Assembly (NCBI RefSeq): GCF_009827055.1
Contig: NZ_WUMK01000006.1
Coordinates: 124,001-188,000, forward strand
Length of the DNA stretch: 64,000 nt
Source: Shinella kummerowiae
GTDB taxonomy: Bacteria; Pseudomonadota; Alphaproteobacteria; Rhizobiales; Rhizobiaceae
Direction of reading: 5' to 3'
Below the pieces are notes generated by a model, which saw nothing but the letters and a program-made list of their open reading frames with translations, was not told the origin of the DNA and did not search any database. Below are positions 1 through 7,849 of this stretch, one piece after another (positions within the stretch are counted from its first letter, which is position 1; every line of letters begins with the position of its first letter). Made by a program: the position numbers and the translations under genes.

Positions 1-132
1 GTTTCGGATCAGTCATCACGGAATTTGCCGCGCACATCACGAAATTTGCTGGAAATCCCGATTGCAAAACCCAGCCTTTGGGCAGATGAAGGGCGCTTCC
101 TCCGCCCGTGCCTTCCCCCTCGAGGTTCCAGA

Positions 133-969
133 TTGCCGCTAGACGTTCTCTTTCTCGTGCTGTTCGGCGCGGCCTTGCATGCGACCTGGAATGCGCTCGT
201 CAAATCCGGCACAGACAAGTCGCTCGATGCCGCGATGGTCTCGCTTGGCGGCGGCATGGTGGGCCTCGCCTTCCTTGCCTTCGTGCCCCTGCCCCATCCG
301 GATTCCTGGCCGTTCATCCTGACGTCGGCCGTCCTCCAGTTCGCCTATTTCCAGCTCGTCGCCGCGGCCTATCGGGCCGGCGACATCGGTCTCGTCTATC
401 CGCTGATGCGCGGTGCCGCACCGTTGCTGGTCGCCACCACGAGCGGTTTCATTCTTGGTGAACATCTCACGCCCACCGCGATGGCCGGCGTCCTGGTCAT
501 CTCCGCCGGCGTGCTGACGCTGGCCTTCGAATCCCGGCACGGCAGCCGGCGCGCCATCGTCTACGCGCTGGCGAACGCCGCCGTCATCGCCACCTATACC
601 TTCGTGGACGGCGCGGGCGCGCGCGTCTCCGGCAACGCCGTGTCCTATACGCTGTGGATGTCACTGCTGCCGCCCGTCCTGCTTTTCGGCTGGGCAATCC
701 TTCGGCGCGGCAGCCGCCCGGTCTGGAACCATGTCCGTCACAACTGGGCACGTGGCCTGTTCGGCGGCGCCGGTTCCATCGCCTCCTATGGCCTCGCGCT
801 CTGGGCGATGACAAAGGCGCCCGTCGCGACCGTCGCGGCGCTGCGCGAAACCGCCATCCTCTTCGCCCTCCTCATCTCGGTCTTCATTCTCAAGGAGAAG
901 GCCAGCATCTGGCGCTACATCGCCGGTGCGGTGATTGCGGCGGGCGTGCTGGTGCTGAAGCTGGCGTGA
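133..969 (+). CDS. EamA/DMT-family membrane transporter
   Basis: Predicted inner-membrane drug/metabolite transporter of the EamA type, substrate unknown. The protein is almost entirely hydrophobic, with about ten membrane segments in two halves. The first begins LFLVLFGAALHATWNALVKSG, as in this family. The frame is open upstream to 25, but that extension is polar and unlike the family. A TTG at 133 behind a CGAGG sequence gives a normal 278-residue protein, so I prefer that start, with moderate certainty. It ends 3 bases before the convergent antitoxin gene. The family call is firm; direction of transport and substrate cannot be read from sequence. Confidence 0.82.
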   Translation: MPLDVLFLVLFGAALHATWNALVKSGTDKSLDAAMVSLGGGMVGLAFLAFVPLPHPDSWPFILTSAVLQFAYFQLVAAAYRAGDIGLVYPLMRGAAPLLVATTSGFILGEHLTPTAMAGVLVISAGVLTLAFESRHGSRRAIVYALANAAVIATYTFVDGAGARVSGNAVSYTLWMSLLPPVLLFGWAILRRGSRPVWNHVRHNWARGLFGGAGSIASYGLALWAMTKAPVATVAALRETAILFALLISVFILKEKASIWRYIAGAVIAAGVLVLKLA

Positions 970-972
970 GCG

Positions 973-1260
973 TCACGCCGCGGTCTGCGCAGGCAGGACC
1001 TCACGTATGATCTTTTCACCGCTTTCGCGCTGGGCAACCGCTAGATCGTAAGCACCCTGCAATCCAAGCCAGAATTGCGGATCGTTTCCGAAGTAGCGCC
1101 CCAAACGAAGTGCGGTGTCCGCTGAAATTCCACGTTTTCCATTCAGGACTTCCGACACTCGCCCGGAATTGATCCGCAGCGCAAGCGCAAGCGCATTGCC
1201 ACTCATTTGCCGCGCCTCCAGTTCTTCCTTCAAGATCGAACCGGGATGAACTTCAAACAT
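973..1260 (-). CDS. higA: HigA-family antitoxin (XRE type)
   Basis: Antitoxin of a type II toxin-antitoxin pair: expected to bind and neutralise the HigB toxin and to repress the operon. The 95-residue protein opens with the HigA signature FEVHPGSILKEELEAR and carries a Cro/CI helix-turn-helix at about residues 14-58 (MSGNALALALRINSGRVSEVLNGKRG), followed by WLGLQGAYDL. It lies 12 bases downstream of the toxin gene on the same strand, the toxin-first order typical of higBA. An inverted repeat just before higB is its likely operator. Chromosomal copy, intact. Confidence 0.92.
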   Translation of the reverse strand: MFEVHPGSILKEELEARQMSGNALALALRINSGRVSEVLNGKRGISADTALRLGRYFGNDPQFWLGLQGAYDLAVAQRESGEKIIREVLPAQTAA

Positions 1261-1272
1261 CCGTCTTCTCCT

Positions 1273-1551
1273 TCAATGATAGTCGACGATCTCGACGTCG
1301 TAGGCATCGCCGTTCTCGAACAGAAAACAGAGGCGCCACGGGCCGTTGATCGTCATTGCCCATTGGCCTTTGCGGTTGCCGCTCAATTTGTGAAGGCCGA
1401 TCGAACGCAGCGGCGAAATGTCATCCAGACTTCGTGCCGCATTGAGAACATTCAGACGCGCCATCGCCTTGGCGGCGTCAAGTCCGGAAAATCTGGATTT
1501 TCCCGTTTCCAAGAACTGTCGCGTTGCCGTATCCGCAATGGACTTGATCAT
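1273..1551 (-). CDS. higB: HigB-type toxin (RelE superfamily mRNA interferase)
   Basis: Predicted ribosome-dependent mRNA endonuclease. The 92-residue protein matches the HigB/plasmid-maintenance-killer family along its length: FLETGKSRFSG near the N-terminus, ARLNVLNAARSLDDI in the middle helix, LHKLSGNRKGQWAMTINGPWRLCF in the core and a C-terminal EIVDYH ending in the histidine conserved in this family. It starts 46 bases after the crotonase-fold gene on the same strand. The only GGAG upstream is about 12 bases from the ATG and falls inside a perfect inverted repeat, so repressor binding and translation could interact. No damage to the frame. Confidence 0.92.
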   Translation of the reverse strand: MIKSIADTATRQFLETGKSRFSGLDAAKAMARLNVLNAARSLDDISPLRSIGLHKLSGNRKGQWAMTINGPWRLCFLFENGDAYDVEIVDYH

Positions 1552-1561
1552 CGGGTGAGCA

Positions 1562-1580
1562 TACTCCGCTTCCCGGAGTA
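1562..1580. promoter_or_regulatory. Inverted repeat upstream of higBA (candidate HigA operator)
   Basis: Perfect 7-bp arms TACTCCG and CGGAGTA separated by CTTCC, ending 10 bases before the higB start codon and lying in the short gap to the upstream gene. XRE antitoxins usually bind such dyads to autoregulate. The assignment to HigA is inference from position. Confidence 0.5.
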
Positions 1581-1596
1581 CATCCAGCGGAAAACC

Positions 1597-2418
1597 TCAC
1601 GGCTTTTTCCACTCCGGCATGCGCTTGTCGAGAAAGGCGCCGATGCCCTCCTGCGCGTCGTCGGCGAACATGTTGTCCACCATGGTGGCGACGGCGACGT
1701 CGTAGGCATCCGCCAGCGGCAGACCGGCCTGGGCGCGCATCGCGGCCTTGCCGATGCGCAACGCCTGCGGCGACTTCGAGGCGATGACGGCGGCGTATTT
1801 GTCGACGACCTGGCGGAGATATTGCTGCGGCACGATACGATTGACGAGGCCGAAATCCTTCGCGGTCGAGGCGTCGATGGTCTCGCCGGTGAGCAGCATC
1901 TCCATCGCCTGCTTGGGATGGGCGGCGCGGGTGACGGCAACCATCGGCGTCGAGCAGAACAGGCCGATATTGACGCCCGGCGTGCAAAAGGTCGAGGTAT
2001 CGGTGCAGATGGCGAGGTCGCAGCTGGCGACGAGCTGGCAGCCGGCCGCGGTCGCAAGGCCGTCGATCTCCGCCACGACGGGCTGCGGCAGTGCGGCGAT
2101 TTTCAGCATGAGGTCCGCCGCCATGCGCATGGTTTTCTCGAAGAAGGCGCGGCCGCCATCCGCGTCGCTGCGGCGTGCGGTCATCTCCTTGAGGTCGTGG
2201 CCGGCGGAAAAGACCTTTCCCGTCGAGGCAAGCACGACGATGCGAATGGCCTCGTCGGCGGCCACGGCGTCCAGCGCATCAGCCAGCGCCTCCATGACGG
2301 CAATGGAGAGGGCGTTGGCGGGCGGGTTGTTGAGCGTTATCCGCAGGATCGGCTCGTAGCGTTCGACCCGCAACAGCCCCGCCGGCTCCTCTTTCCTGAA
2401 CGACACCACATCCGCCAT
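1597..2418 (-). CDS. Enoyl-CoA hydratase/isomerase-family protein (ECHDC3-like)
   Basis: Crotonase-fold protein of 273 residues that should bind an acyl-CoA thioester. The oxyanion-hole segments are present (SAGHDLKEM near residue 70 and IDGLATAAGCQL near 118). The two glutamates that catalyse hydration in classical enoyl-CoA hydratases are not: the usual GCEL is GCQL and the usual PEINIG is PGVNIG. Hydration is therefore unlikely; another crotonase reaction such as thioester hydrolysis or isomerisation, or a binding role, is possible. Start supported by AAGGAGG 8 bases before the ATG. A divergent PaaI-type thioesterase follows on the other strand. Confidence 0.82.
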   Translation of the reverse strand: MADVVSFRKEEPAGLLRVERYEPILRITLNNPPANALSIAVMEALADALDAVAADEAIRIVVLASTGKVFSAGHDLKEMTARRSDADGGRAFFEKTMRMAADLMLKIAALPQPVVAEIDGLATAAGCQLVASCDLAICTDTSTFCTPGVNIGLFCSTPMVAVTRAAHPKQAMEMLLTGETIDASTAKDFGLVNRIVPQQYLRQVVDKYAAVIASKSPQALRIGKAAMRAQAGLPLADAYDVAVATMVDNMFADDAQEGIGAFLDKRMPEWKKP

Positions 2419-2559
2419 GACCGGCCTCCTTCATTGCTTTCGTCCCACGGTCCTACGCTTGGCCACAGGCGGTTTCAAGCCAGGCAGCATAGACTTTGAG
2501 GGGGCTTGCCGCCGCCGCCAAATCGGTCTGTAAACGCTGGCGACAGGAGATGAGATATT

Positions 2560-2991
2560 ATGGACCTGAAACCGATCATGGACGCGCAAGCGCTCAATCG
2601 CTTCCTTGAAACCGATTTTCCGCAAACTCACACCGACGGCAAGGTCTTCGACGTCACGATGGTCAGCCCCGGCATGGTCGTCATGCAGCTTGTTCCAAAC
2701 GAGCGCCACCTGCGTCCCGGCGGCACGGTTTCCGGCCCCACGCTGTTCGCGCTTGCCGATGTGGCGGCCTATTGCGTGGTACTCGCCCATATCGGCCCGG
2801 TGGCGCTGGCCGTCACCACCAATCTCAATATCAATTTCCTGCGCAAGCCGAAGCCTGGCCCCCTCTCCTGCACGTGCCGGCTTCTGAAGCTCGGCAAGCG
2901 GCTGGCGGTGATAGACGCGTCTATTTTCGATGAAGACGGCGGCAATCTGGTGGCCCACGCCACCGCGACCTATTCAATTCCGCCGCGATAA
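2560..2991 (+). CDS. PaaI-family thioesterase (hotdog fold)
   Basis: Predicted acyl-CoA thioesterase of 143 residues with one hotdog domain. Visible family features are the central helix segment GPTLFALADVAAYCVVLAHIG and the strand region AVTTNLNINFLRKP, followed by a C-terminal strand ending VAHATATYSIPPR. AGGAG stands 10 bases before the ATG. It is divergent from the crotonase-fold gene and lies just upstream of rplM, an arrangement common in rhizobia. Substrate is not evident; a phenylacetate role is only a family label because no other paa genes are here. Confidence 0.87.
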   Translation: MDLKPIMDAQALNRFLETDFPQTHTDGKVFDVTMVSPGMVVMQLVPNERHLRPGGTVSGPTLFALADVAAYCVVLAHIGPVALAVTTNLNINFLRKPKPGPLSCTCRLLKLGKRLAVIDASIFDEDGGNLVAHATATYSIPPR

Positions 2992-2994
2992 TAT

Positions 2995-3012
2995 GTGGTA
3001 TTAAAATACCAC
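2995..3012. repeat. AT-rich inverted repeat between thioesterase and rplM
   Basis: Arms GTGGTATT and AATACCAC with a 2-base centre, followed by TTT. It starts 4 bases after the thioesterase stop codon. It could be an operator dyad or part of a weak terminator; the two-base centre argues against a stable RNA hairpin at full stem length. Confidence 0.45.
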
Positions 3013-3068
3013 TTTCGTAACGCATTGTTTTTGCTAATCTATCTTTAGCACCAACCAAGCGGCATCCC

Positions 3069-3097
3069 TTGACGCCCAATCGGCTCTCGCTTATAAG
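3069..3097 (+). promoter_or_regulatory. Sigma-70-type promoter for rplM-rpsI
   Basis: TTGACG at 3069-3074, a 17-base spacer and TATAAG at 3092-3097. A start near 3104 would leave a leader of roughly 115 bases before rplM. No known ribosomal-protein leader fold was recognised in it. Confidence 0.65.
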
Positions 3098-3220
3098 CCG
3101 CTCCAGATCGCGGTCCTCAGGGGCCGCGTTCGATTTTTGGTATCCGCAAGGGGCCAAACCAAGCAACAAGAAGCGCCCAGGGCCGCAAGGCTTCGGGACC
3201 CTAAAGAAAGAGTTACTCCC

Positions 3221-3685
3221 ATGGCAACCTTCGTACAGAAGCCCGCCGAGGTAGAGAAGCAGTGGATCCTCATCGACGCCGAAGGCCTCGTTGTCGGTCG
3301 CCTCGCTACCCTCATTGCAAACCGCCTGCGCGGCAAGCACAAGGCAACCTTCACGCCCCACGTCGACGACGGTGACAACATCATCGTTATCAACGCCGAC
3401 AAGGTCGTCTTCACCGGCAAGAAGTACTCCGACAAGACGTACTACTGGCACACCGGTTACCCGGGTGGCATCAAGGAGCGTACGGCTCGCCAGATCATCG
3501 AAGGCCGCTTCCCGGAGCGCGTTCTCGAGAAGGCTGTTGAGCGCATGGTTCCGCGCGGCCCGCTCGGCCGTCGCCAGATGAAGAACCTGCGCGTCTACGC
3601 CGGCGCCAACCACCCGCATGAAGCCCAGCAGCCCGTCACCCTCGACGTCGCCAAGCTGAACAGCAAGAACACAAGGAGCGCCTGA
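3221..3685 (+). CDS. rplM: 50S ribosomal protein L13
   Basis: Large-subunit ribosomal protein that binds 23S rRNA early in assembly. The 154-residue product is full length for rhizobial L13. It begins [22 protein letters not shown] and contains the L13 core [18 protein letters not shown] and [18 protein letters not shown]. The frame is open further upstream, but the ATG at 3221 matches the family N-terminus, with an AAAGAAAGAG purine tract before it. It is followed after 2 bases by rpsI, the nearly universal rplM-rpsI operon. A good promoter lies about 125 bases upstream. Confidence 0.98.
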   Translation: MATFVQKPAEVEKQWILIDAEGLVVGRLATLIANRLRGKHKATFTPHVDDGDNIIVINADKVVFTGKKYSDKTYYWHTGYPGGIKERTARQIIEGRFPERVLEKAVERMVPRGPLGRRQMKNLRVYAGANHPHEAQQPVTLDVAKLNSKNTRSA

Positions 3686-3687
3686 TA

Positions 3688-4164
3688 ATGGCCGACCTCT
3701 CCTCGCTCAAGGACCTCGGCGTCGCTGCCGCAGCTCCCGCTGCCTCCGCCCCGGTTCACGTCAAGAAGGTTGACGCCCAGGGCCGTTCCTACGCCACCGG
3801 CAAGCGCAAGGACGCCGTTGCCCGCGTGTGGGTCAAGCCGGGTTCCGGCAAGATCACCGTCAACGGCAAGTCGTTCGAAGCTTACTTCGCCCGTCCGGTT
3901 CTGCAGATGATCCTGCAGCAGCCGATCATCGCGGCTGCCCGTGATGGCCAGTTCGACATCGACGCCACCGTCGCTGGCGGCGGTCTGTCCGGCCAGGCCG
4001 GTGCCGTTCGTCACGGCATCTCCAAGGCACTGACCTACTTCGAGCCGGGCCTGCGCTCGGTCCTCAAGAAGGGCGGCTTCCTGACCCGCGATTCGCGCGT
4101 CGTCGAACGCAAGAAGTACGGCCGTGCAAAGGCACGCCGTTCGTTCCAGTTCTCCAAGCGTTAA
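3688..4164 (+). CDS. rpsI: 30S ribosomal protein S9
   Basis: Small-subunit ribosomal protein whose basic C-terminal tail reaches the P-site tRNA. The 158-residue protein has an alanine/proline-rich N-terminal extension of about 35 residues typical of alphaproteobacteria, then [20 protein letters not shown], the [21 protein letters not shown] loop, and the invariant C-terminus [21 protein letters not shown] precedes the ATG. Second gene of the rplM-rpsI operon, ended by a strong hairpin terminator 28 bases past the stop codon. Confidence 0.98.
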   Translation: MADLSSLKDLGVAAAAPAASAPVHVKKVDAQGRSYATGKRKDAVARVWVKPGSGKITVNGKSFEAYFARPVLQMILQQPIIAAARDGQFDIDATVAGGGLSGQAGAVRHGISKALTYFEPGLRSVLKKGGFLTRDSRVVERKKYGRAKARRSFQFSKR

Positions 4165-4184
4165 TCGCTCGGAAGACTTGTTCT

Positions 4185-5144
4185 TCAGGAAAGGCCGGGG
4201 TTCGCCCCGGCCTTTTCGTTTTCAGGCTCGGCTTTTTCGGCTTGTGGCGTGCTGAAGAGGGCAACAGCTGCCGCCACGCCGACGAGTTGCAGAACCGCTC
4301 CGATCCATTCGGCCGCCTGCGGCCACCGCGCTTCGAACAGAAAGCCGTAGGCAAGGCCGAATACGGTTTCCGCCACGATGAGCTGCGCGGCGAGTGCAAG
4401 CGGCAATCGGCCGGATGCGACCACCCAGCAGAACGTCGCGATCCATGAGCCCGCGACACCCATGACCAGCGCCCAGCCTAGAAAATTGGCCATTTCAGCC
4501 CCGGCGACAGCCTGTGCCGAAAAGGAGGTCAGCGGCAGGAGCGCCATGCTGCCGATCGCCGCCCCGATGCCCTGCACCCCCGTCCAGTGCACGCCGTCCG
4601 GCGCATCCGGCGCGTGCATCACCGCAGCATTGGCAAGACCGTAGACGATCCAGATCGCAAGCCCGGCCGTTGCAGCCAGGACGCCGAGCAGCAAGGATCC
4701 CCGCCCTTCCGGACCGGCTGCCTCGATGACCGAGAGGTTGACGATCGCCACGCCGGCGGTGATCAGCACGAGCGGCGGGGCGAGCGTGCGCCACGGGACG
4801 GACCGGTCCCGCCAGTTGGCGATCAACGCCAGCAGCACCGGCATGGTACCGATGACGAGCGGCGGAACAGCGGCGCCCGCCAGCCTGACCGCGAAGGCAA
4901 CCGCGACAAAATATCCGACATAACCGGCGCCACCGAGAAGCAGCCCGATCAGCCAAAGGCGGACGCTAAGACCGCGGGGGCGAAAGCGCGGATGCAGCAT
5001 GAGCAGCACGGACACCAGACCGAATATCCCGTATCGCGCGACGGTCAGGTCCCAAGTGGAAAACGGATCGACGATGCGCGGGGCAATGAATGTCAGCCCC
5101 CACAACGCGCATGTTGCAAGGCCGGCTAGAATACCAATCAGCAT
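4185..5144 (-). CDS. EamA/DMT-family transporter
   Basis: Inner-membrane transporter of 319 residues with ten predicted membrane segments in two EamA repeats; the first is LIGILAGLATCALWGLTFIAP. The frame extends upstream to 5195, but the ATG at 5144 has AGGAGGG directly ahead and gives the family N-terminus, so it is the preferred start. The polar tail after about residue 300 (KAEKAEPENEKAGANPGLS) is encoded by DNA that also forms the rpsI terminator. It is divergent from an Lrp/AsnC regulator with an 85-base gap, so control by that regulator, perhaps with amino-acid export as the job, is a reasonable inference. Confidence 0.87.
   Translation of the reverse strand: MLIGILAGLATCALWGLTFIAPRIVDPFSTWDLTVARYGIFGLVSVLLMLHPRFRPRGLSVRLWLIGLLLGGAGYVGYFVAVAFAVRLAGAAVPPLVIGTMPVLLALIANWRDRSVPWRTLAPPLVLITAGVAIVNLSVIEAAGPEGRGSLLLGVLAATAGLAIWIVYGLANAAVMHAPDAPDGVHWTGVQGIGAAIGSMALLPLTSFSAQAVAGAEMANFLGWALVMGVAGSWIATFCWVVASGRLPLALAAQLIVAETVFGLAYGFLFEARWPQAAEWIGAVLQLVGVAAAVALFSTPQAEKAEPENEKAGANPGLS
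4193..4220 (+). terminator. Rho-independent terminator after rpsI
   Basis: GGCCGGGG, loop TTCG, CCCCGGCC (4193-4212), then TTTTCGTTTT. The hairpin lies inside the last codons of the convergent EamA gene that ends at 4185, so it is also coding sequence on the minus strand. Confidence 0.9.
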
Positions 5145-5229
5145 GGGTCCCTCCTGGAATGCACGATCATGAGGGGTGAGATGGCTGATTTCCATGGATA
5201 AGCAGAGGTGGAACGGCTATATTGCCACC

Positions 5230-5709
5230 ATGTCTGGCCCCAAACGCCCCCATCACCTTCAAAATGAAAACTCGACAATCGACGCCGTCGATTCCCGCAT
5301 ATTGGCGGTGCTCGATGCGGATTCGCGTCTGTCGATGAGTGAACTCGCGCGTCTCGTCGGCATGTCTGCGCCAGCCGTATCGGAGCGTGTGCGGCGGCTG
5401 GAAGCTGGCGGCGTCATCCGCGCCTTCACGCTCGACGTGGATGCGCGCGCCCTCGGTTATCAGATACGGGCTTTGGTGCGCATCCGGCCGTTACCGGGCA
5501 AGTTGCATGTGGTGGAGCGGCTGATCCAGGACACCCCGCAATTCATCGAATGCGACAAGATCACCGGGGACGACCCCTTTCTCGCCCGCCTCGTCGTGCA
5601 TTCGATCGAGGAAATGGACGATGTCCTCGAGGCGCTTTCCGACCATGCCGTCACCAGCACCGCCGTCATCAAGGGAACATCGGTCGCAAGGCGCCTGCCG
5701 CCCCTCTAG
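5230..5709 (+). CDS. Lrp/AsnC-family transcriptional regulator
   Basis: DNA-binding regulator that probably senses an amino acid. N-terminal winged helix-turn-helix at about residues 17-65 (DSRILAVLDADSRLSMSELARLVGMSAPAVSERVRRLEAGGVI) and a C-terminal RAM ligand-binding/oligomer domain. The frame is open back to 5176, but the ATG at 5230 gives a standard 159-residue family member. No Shine-Dalgarno is seen there; TATATT ends 6 bases before the ATG, which would fit a leaderless message. Divergent partner is an EamA transporter, a common regulator-exporter pairing. Confidence 0.88.
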   Translation: MSGPKRPHHLQNENSTIDAVDSRILAVLDADSRLSMSELARLVGMSAPAVSERVRRLEAGGVIRAFTLDVDARALGYQIRALVRIRPLPGKLHVVERLIQDTPQFIECDKITGDDPFLARLVVHSIEEMDDVLEALSDHAVTSTAVIKGTSVARRLPPL

Positions 5710-5831
5710 GAAGAGGCGTCCTTAACACCGGCGCCCTCTTTCTTTTCAGCAGCGGGGCTTGCCGTCGCGCCGGCATTTTGCTGAAACAGAGCAACCTTTC
5801 CAGAGGGATGTCAGAAACCGGGAGCCTCATC

Positions 5832-6785
5832 GTGGCCAACAAGACGATCGATCATGCCATCACCGCCAAGACGCTGAAGAGCGCCGCCTCGGACCCCACC
5901 CATGCGGGCATTCTGTCCTTCATGCGCCGGCGCTACACGAAGATCTTGAAGGATGTCGACGCGGTCGTCTGGGGCATTCCCTTCGATGCCGCGACCTCAA
6001 ACCGCCCCGGCACGCGATTCGGACCGCAGGCGATCCGTCGTGCCTCGGCGATCATGGACAACGACCCGCAGTACCCCTTCGAGCGCGACCTTTTCGAAGA
6101 CATGGCCGTGATCGATTACGGCGATTGCCTGCTCGACTACGGCAATCACCAGAAGACGCCGGCGACGATCGAGCGCGAGGCGAAGAAGATCCTGAAATCC
6201 GGCGCCTATATGCTGACGCTCGGCGGCGACCATTTCATCACGCTGCCGCTGTTGCGCGCGCATGCGGAAAAATACGGCCCCCTCTCGCTCGTCCAGTTCG
6301 ATGCCCACCAGGACACCTGGGCGGACGAAAAAGGCCGCATCGACCACGGCTCCTTCGTCGGCACCGCCGTGCGCGAGGGCCTGATCGATGCCGAGACGTC
6401 GATCCAGATCGGCATCCGCACCCACGCGCCGGAAGATTGCGGCATCCGCATCCTCTATGGCTACGACGTCGAAGAGATGAGCGCCGCCGACATTGCCGAC
6501 GCGATCGTCCACCATGTCGGCGACAGGGCGACCTATCTCACCTTCGATATCGACTGCCTCGACCCTGCCTTTGCACCCGGCACCGGCACGCCGGTCTCCG
6601 GCGGCCCCTCGAGCGCCCGCATCCTTTCGGTCCTGCGCAAGCTCGGCGCGCTCAACATCGTCGGCTCCGACGTCGTCGAGGTGGCCCCCGCTTACGACCA
6701 CGCCGACATCACCGCCATCGCCGCCTCCAACATCGCCATGTACATGCTGGGCCTTCACGCCGAGACACTGGCGGAGCGGCGCTGA
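5832..6785 (+). CDS. speB: Agmatinase / ureohydrolase (SpeB-like)
   Basis: Manganese ureohydrolase expected to split agmatine into putrescine and urea. All metal-binding motifs are intact: GGDHF, QFDAHQDT and FDIDCLDPAFAPGTG. The GTG at 5832 (product MANKTIDHAITAKTL...) has GGGAG at a good distance and matches rhizobial relatives; an in-frame ATG at 5808 would add eight residues. Length of 317 residues is normal. It stands alone on the plus strand ahead of argC, 131 bases away. Guanidinobutyrase or a related ureohydrolase activity cannot be excluded, since substrate is hard to predict in this family. Confidence 0.9.
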   Translation: MANKTIDHAITAKTLKSAASDPTHAGILSFMRRRYTKILKDVDAVVWGIPFDAATSNRPGTRFGPQAIRRASAIMDNDPQYPFERDLFEDMAVIDYGDCLLDYGNHQKTPATIEREAKKILKSGAYMLTLGGDHFITLPLLRAHAEKYGPLSLVQFDAHQDTWADEKGRIDHGSFVGTAVREGLIDAETSIQIGIRTHAPEDCGIRILYGYDVEEMSAADIADAIVHHVGDRATYLTFDIDCLDPAFAPGTGTPVSGGPSSARILSVLRKLGALNIVGSDVVEVAPAYDHADITAIAASNIAMYMLGLHAETLAERR

Positions 6786-6916
6786 CGACGCGGCATTGAA
6801 TGCGACGGTTCAAGCGTCTATATCGGGCCGCGAAATCTCTTTTTCGCACGTCCAGACGCAAAACCGTCGCACAGTTTTGCTGGAATGCTTGAAGCTCTGA
6901 CAGGATTGGATTGCAG

Positions 6917-7849
6917 ATGAAACCGAAGATCTTCATCGATGGCGAACACGGCACAACGGGTCTGCAGATCCGCACGCGCATGGCCGGCCGCAGCGATGTC
7001 GAGCTGCTCTCCATCCCGGAAGCCGAGCGTCGCAACGCGACGATGCGCGAAGACATGCTCAACAGCGCCGACGTCGCCATCCTCTGCCTGCCGGACGATG
7101 CGGCGAAGGAAGCCGTGGCCATGGTTTCCGGCAACAATTCCGTTCGCATCATCGACACCTCGACGGCGCACCGCGTCGACCCGAACTGGGCCTATGGCTT
7201 CGCCGAGATGGATCGCGACCAGCCGAAGAAGATCGCGGATGCGCGTTGCGTCGCCAATCCGGGCTGCTACCCGACCGGCGCGATCGGTCTCCTGCGCCCG
7301 CTGCGGCTTGCCGGGATCCTGCCGGAAGACTATCCAGTCACGGTGAACGCCGTTTCCGGCTATACCGGCGGCGGCAAGCAGATGATCGCGCAGATGGAAG
7401 ATGCCGGGCATCCGGAACACATCGCCTCGCCGCATTTCCTCTACGGCCTGCCGCTCAAGCATAAGCATGTGCCGGAAATGCAGGTGCATGGCATGCTGTC
7501 GCGCGCGCCGCTCTTCTCACCCTCCGTCGGCAAGTTCGCCCAGGGCATGATCGTGCAGGTCCCGCTCTATCTGGCGGACCTCAACGACCACGCCTCGCTC
7601 GGCTCCATCCATGAGGCGCTCGCCGACCATTATGCCGGCCAGGACATCGTCGAGGTGGTGGACCTGAAGGAAAGCGCTGCCCTTCCCCGCGTCAACGCCG
7701 TGGAACTCGCCGATACCGATCGCATGAAGCTCTACGTCTTCGGCACCGCGGGTGCGCCGCACGTCAACCTCGTCGCCCTGCTCGACAATCTCGGCAAGGG
7801 TGCGTCGGGTGCGGCCGTGCAGAACATGGACCTGATGCTGAAGGGATGA
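6917..7849 (+). CDS. argC: N-acetyl-gamma-glutamyl-phosphate reductase
   Basis: NADPH-dependent third step of arginine biosynthesis, giving N-acetylglutamate semialdehyde. The 310-residue protein is of the shorter AGPR class. It has the nucleotide-binding start [14 protein letters not shown] and the catalytic cysteine at residue 117 in [24 protein letters not shown] lies near the active-site histidine. The ATG at 6917 is chosen over a TTG two codons earlier. The stop codon overlaps the start of the next gene as ATGA, so the downstream kinase is probably translated by coupling. Confidence 0.97.
   Translation: MKPKIFIDGEHGTTGLQIRTRMAGRSDVELLSIPEAERRNATMREDMLNSADVAILCLPDDAAKEAVAMVSGNNSVRIIDTSTAHRVDPNWAYGFAEMDRDQPKKIADARCVANPGCYPTGAIGLLRPLRLAGILPEDYPVTVNAVSGYTGGGKQMIAQMEDAGHPEHIASPHFLYGLPLKHKHVPEMQVHGMLSRAPLFSPSVGKFAQGMIVQVPLYLADLNDHASLGSIHEALADHYAGQDIVEVVDLKESAALPRVNAVELADTDRMKLYVFGTAGAPHVNLVALLDNLGKGASGAAVQNMDLMLKG

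Noticed and set aside
1207-2499. 430-codon plus-strand frame over higB and the crotonase gene
   Set aside because: Overlaps two well-supported minus-strand genes; no coding features.
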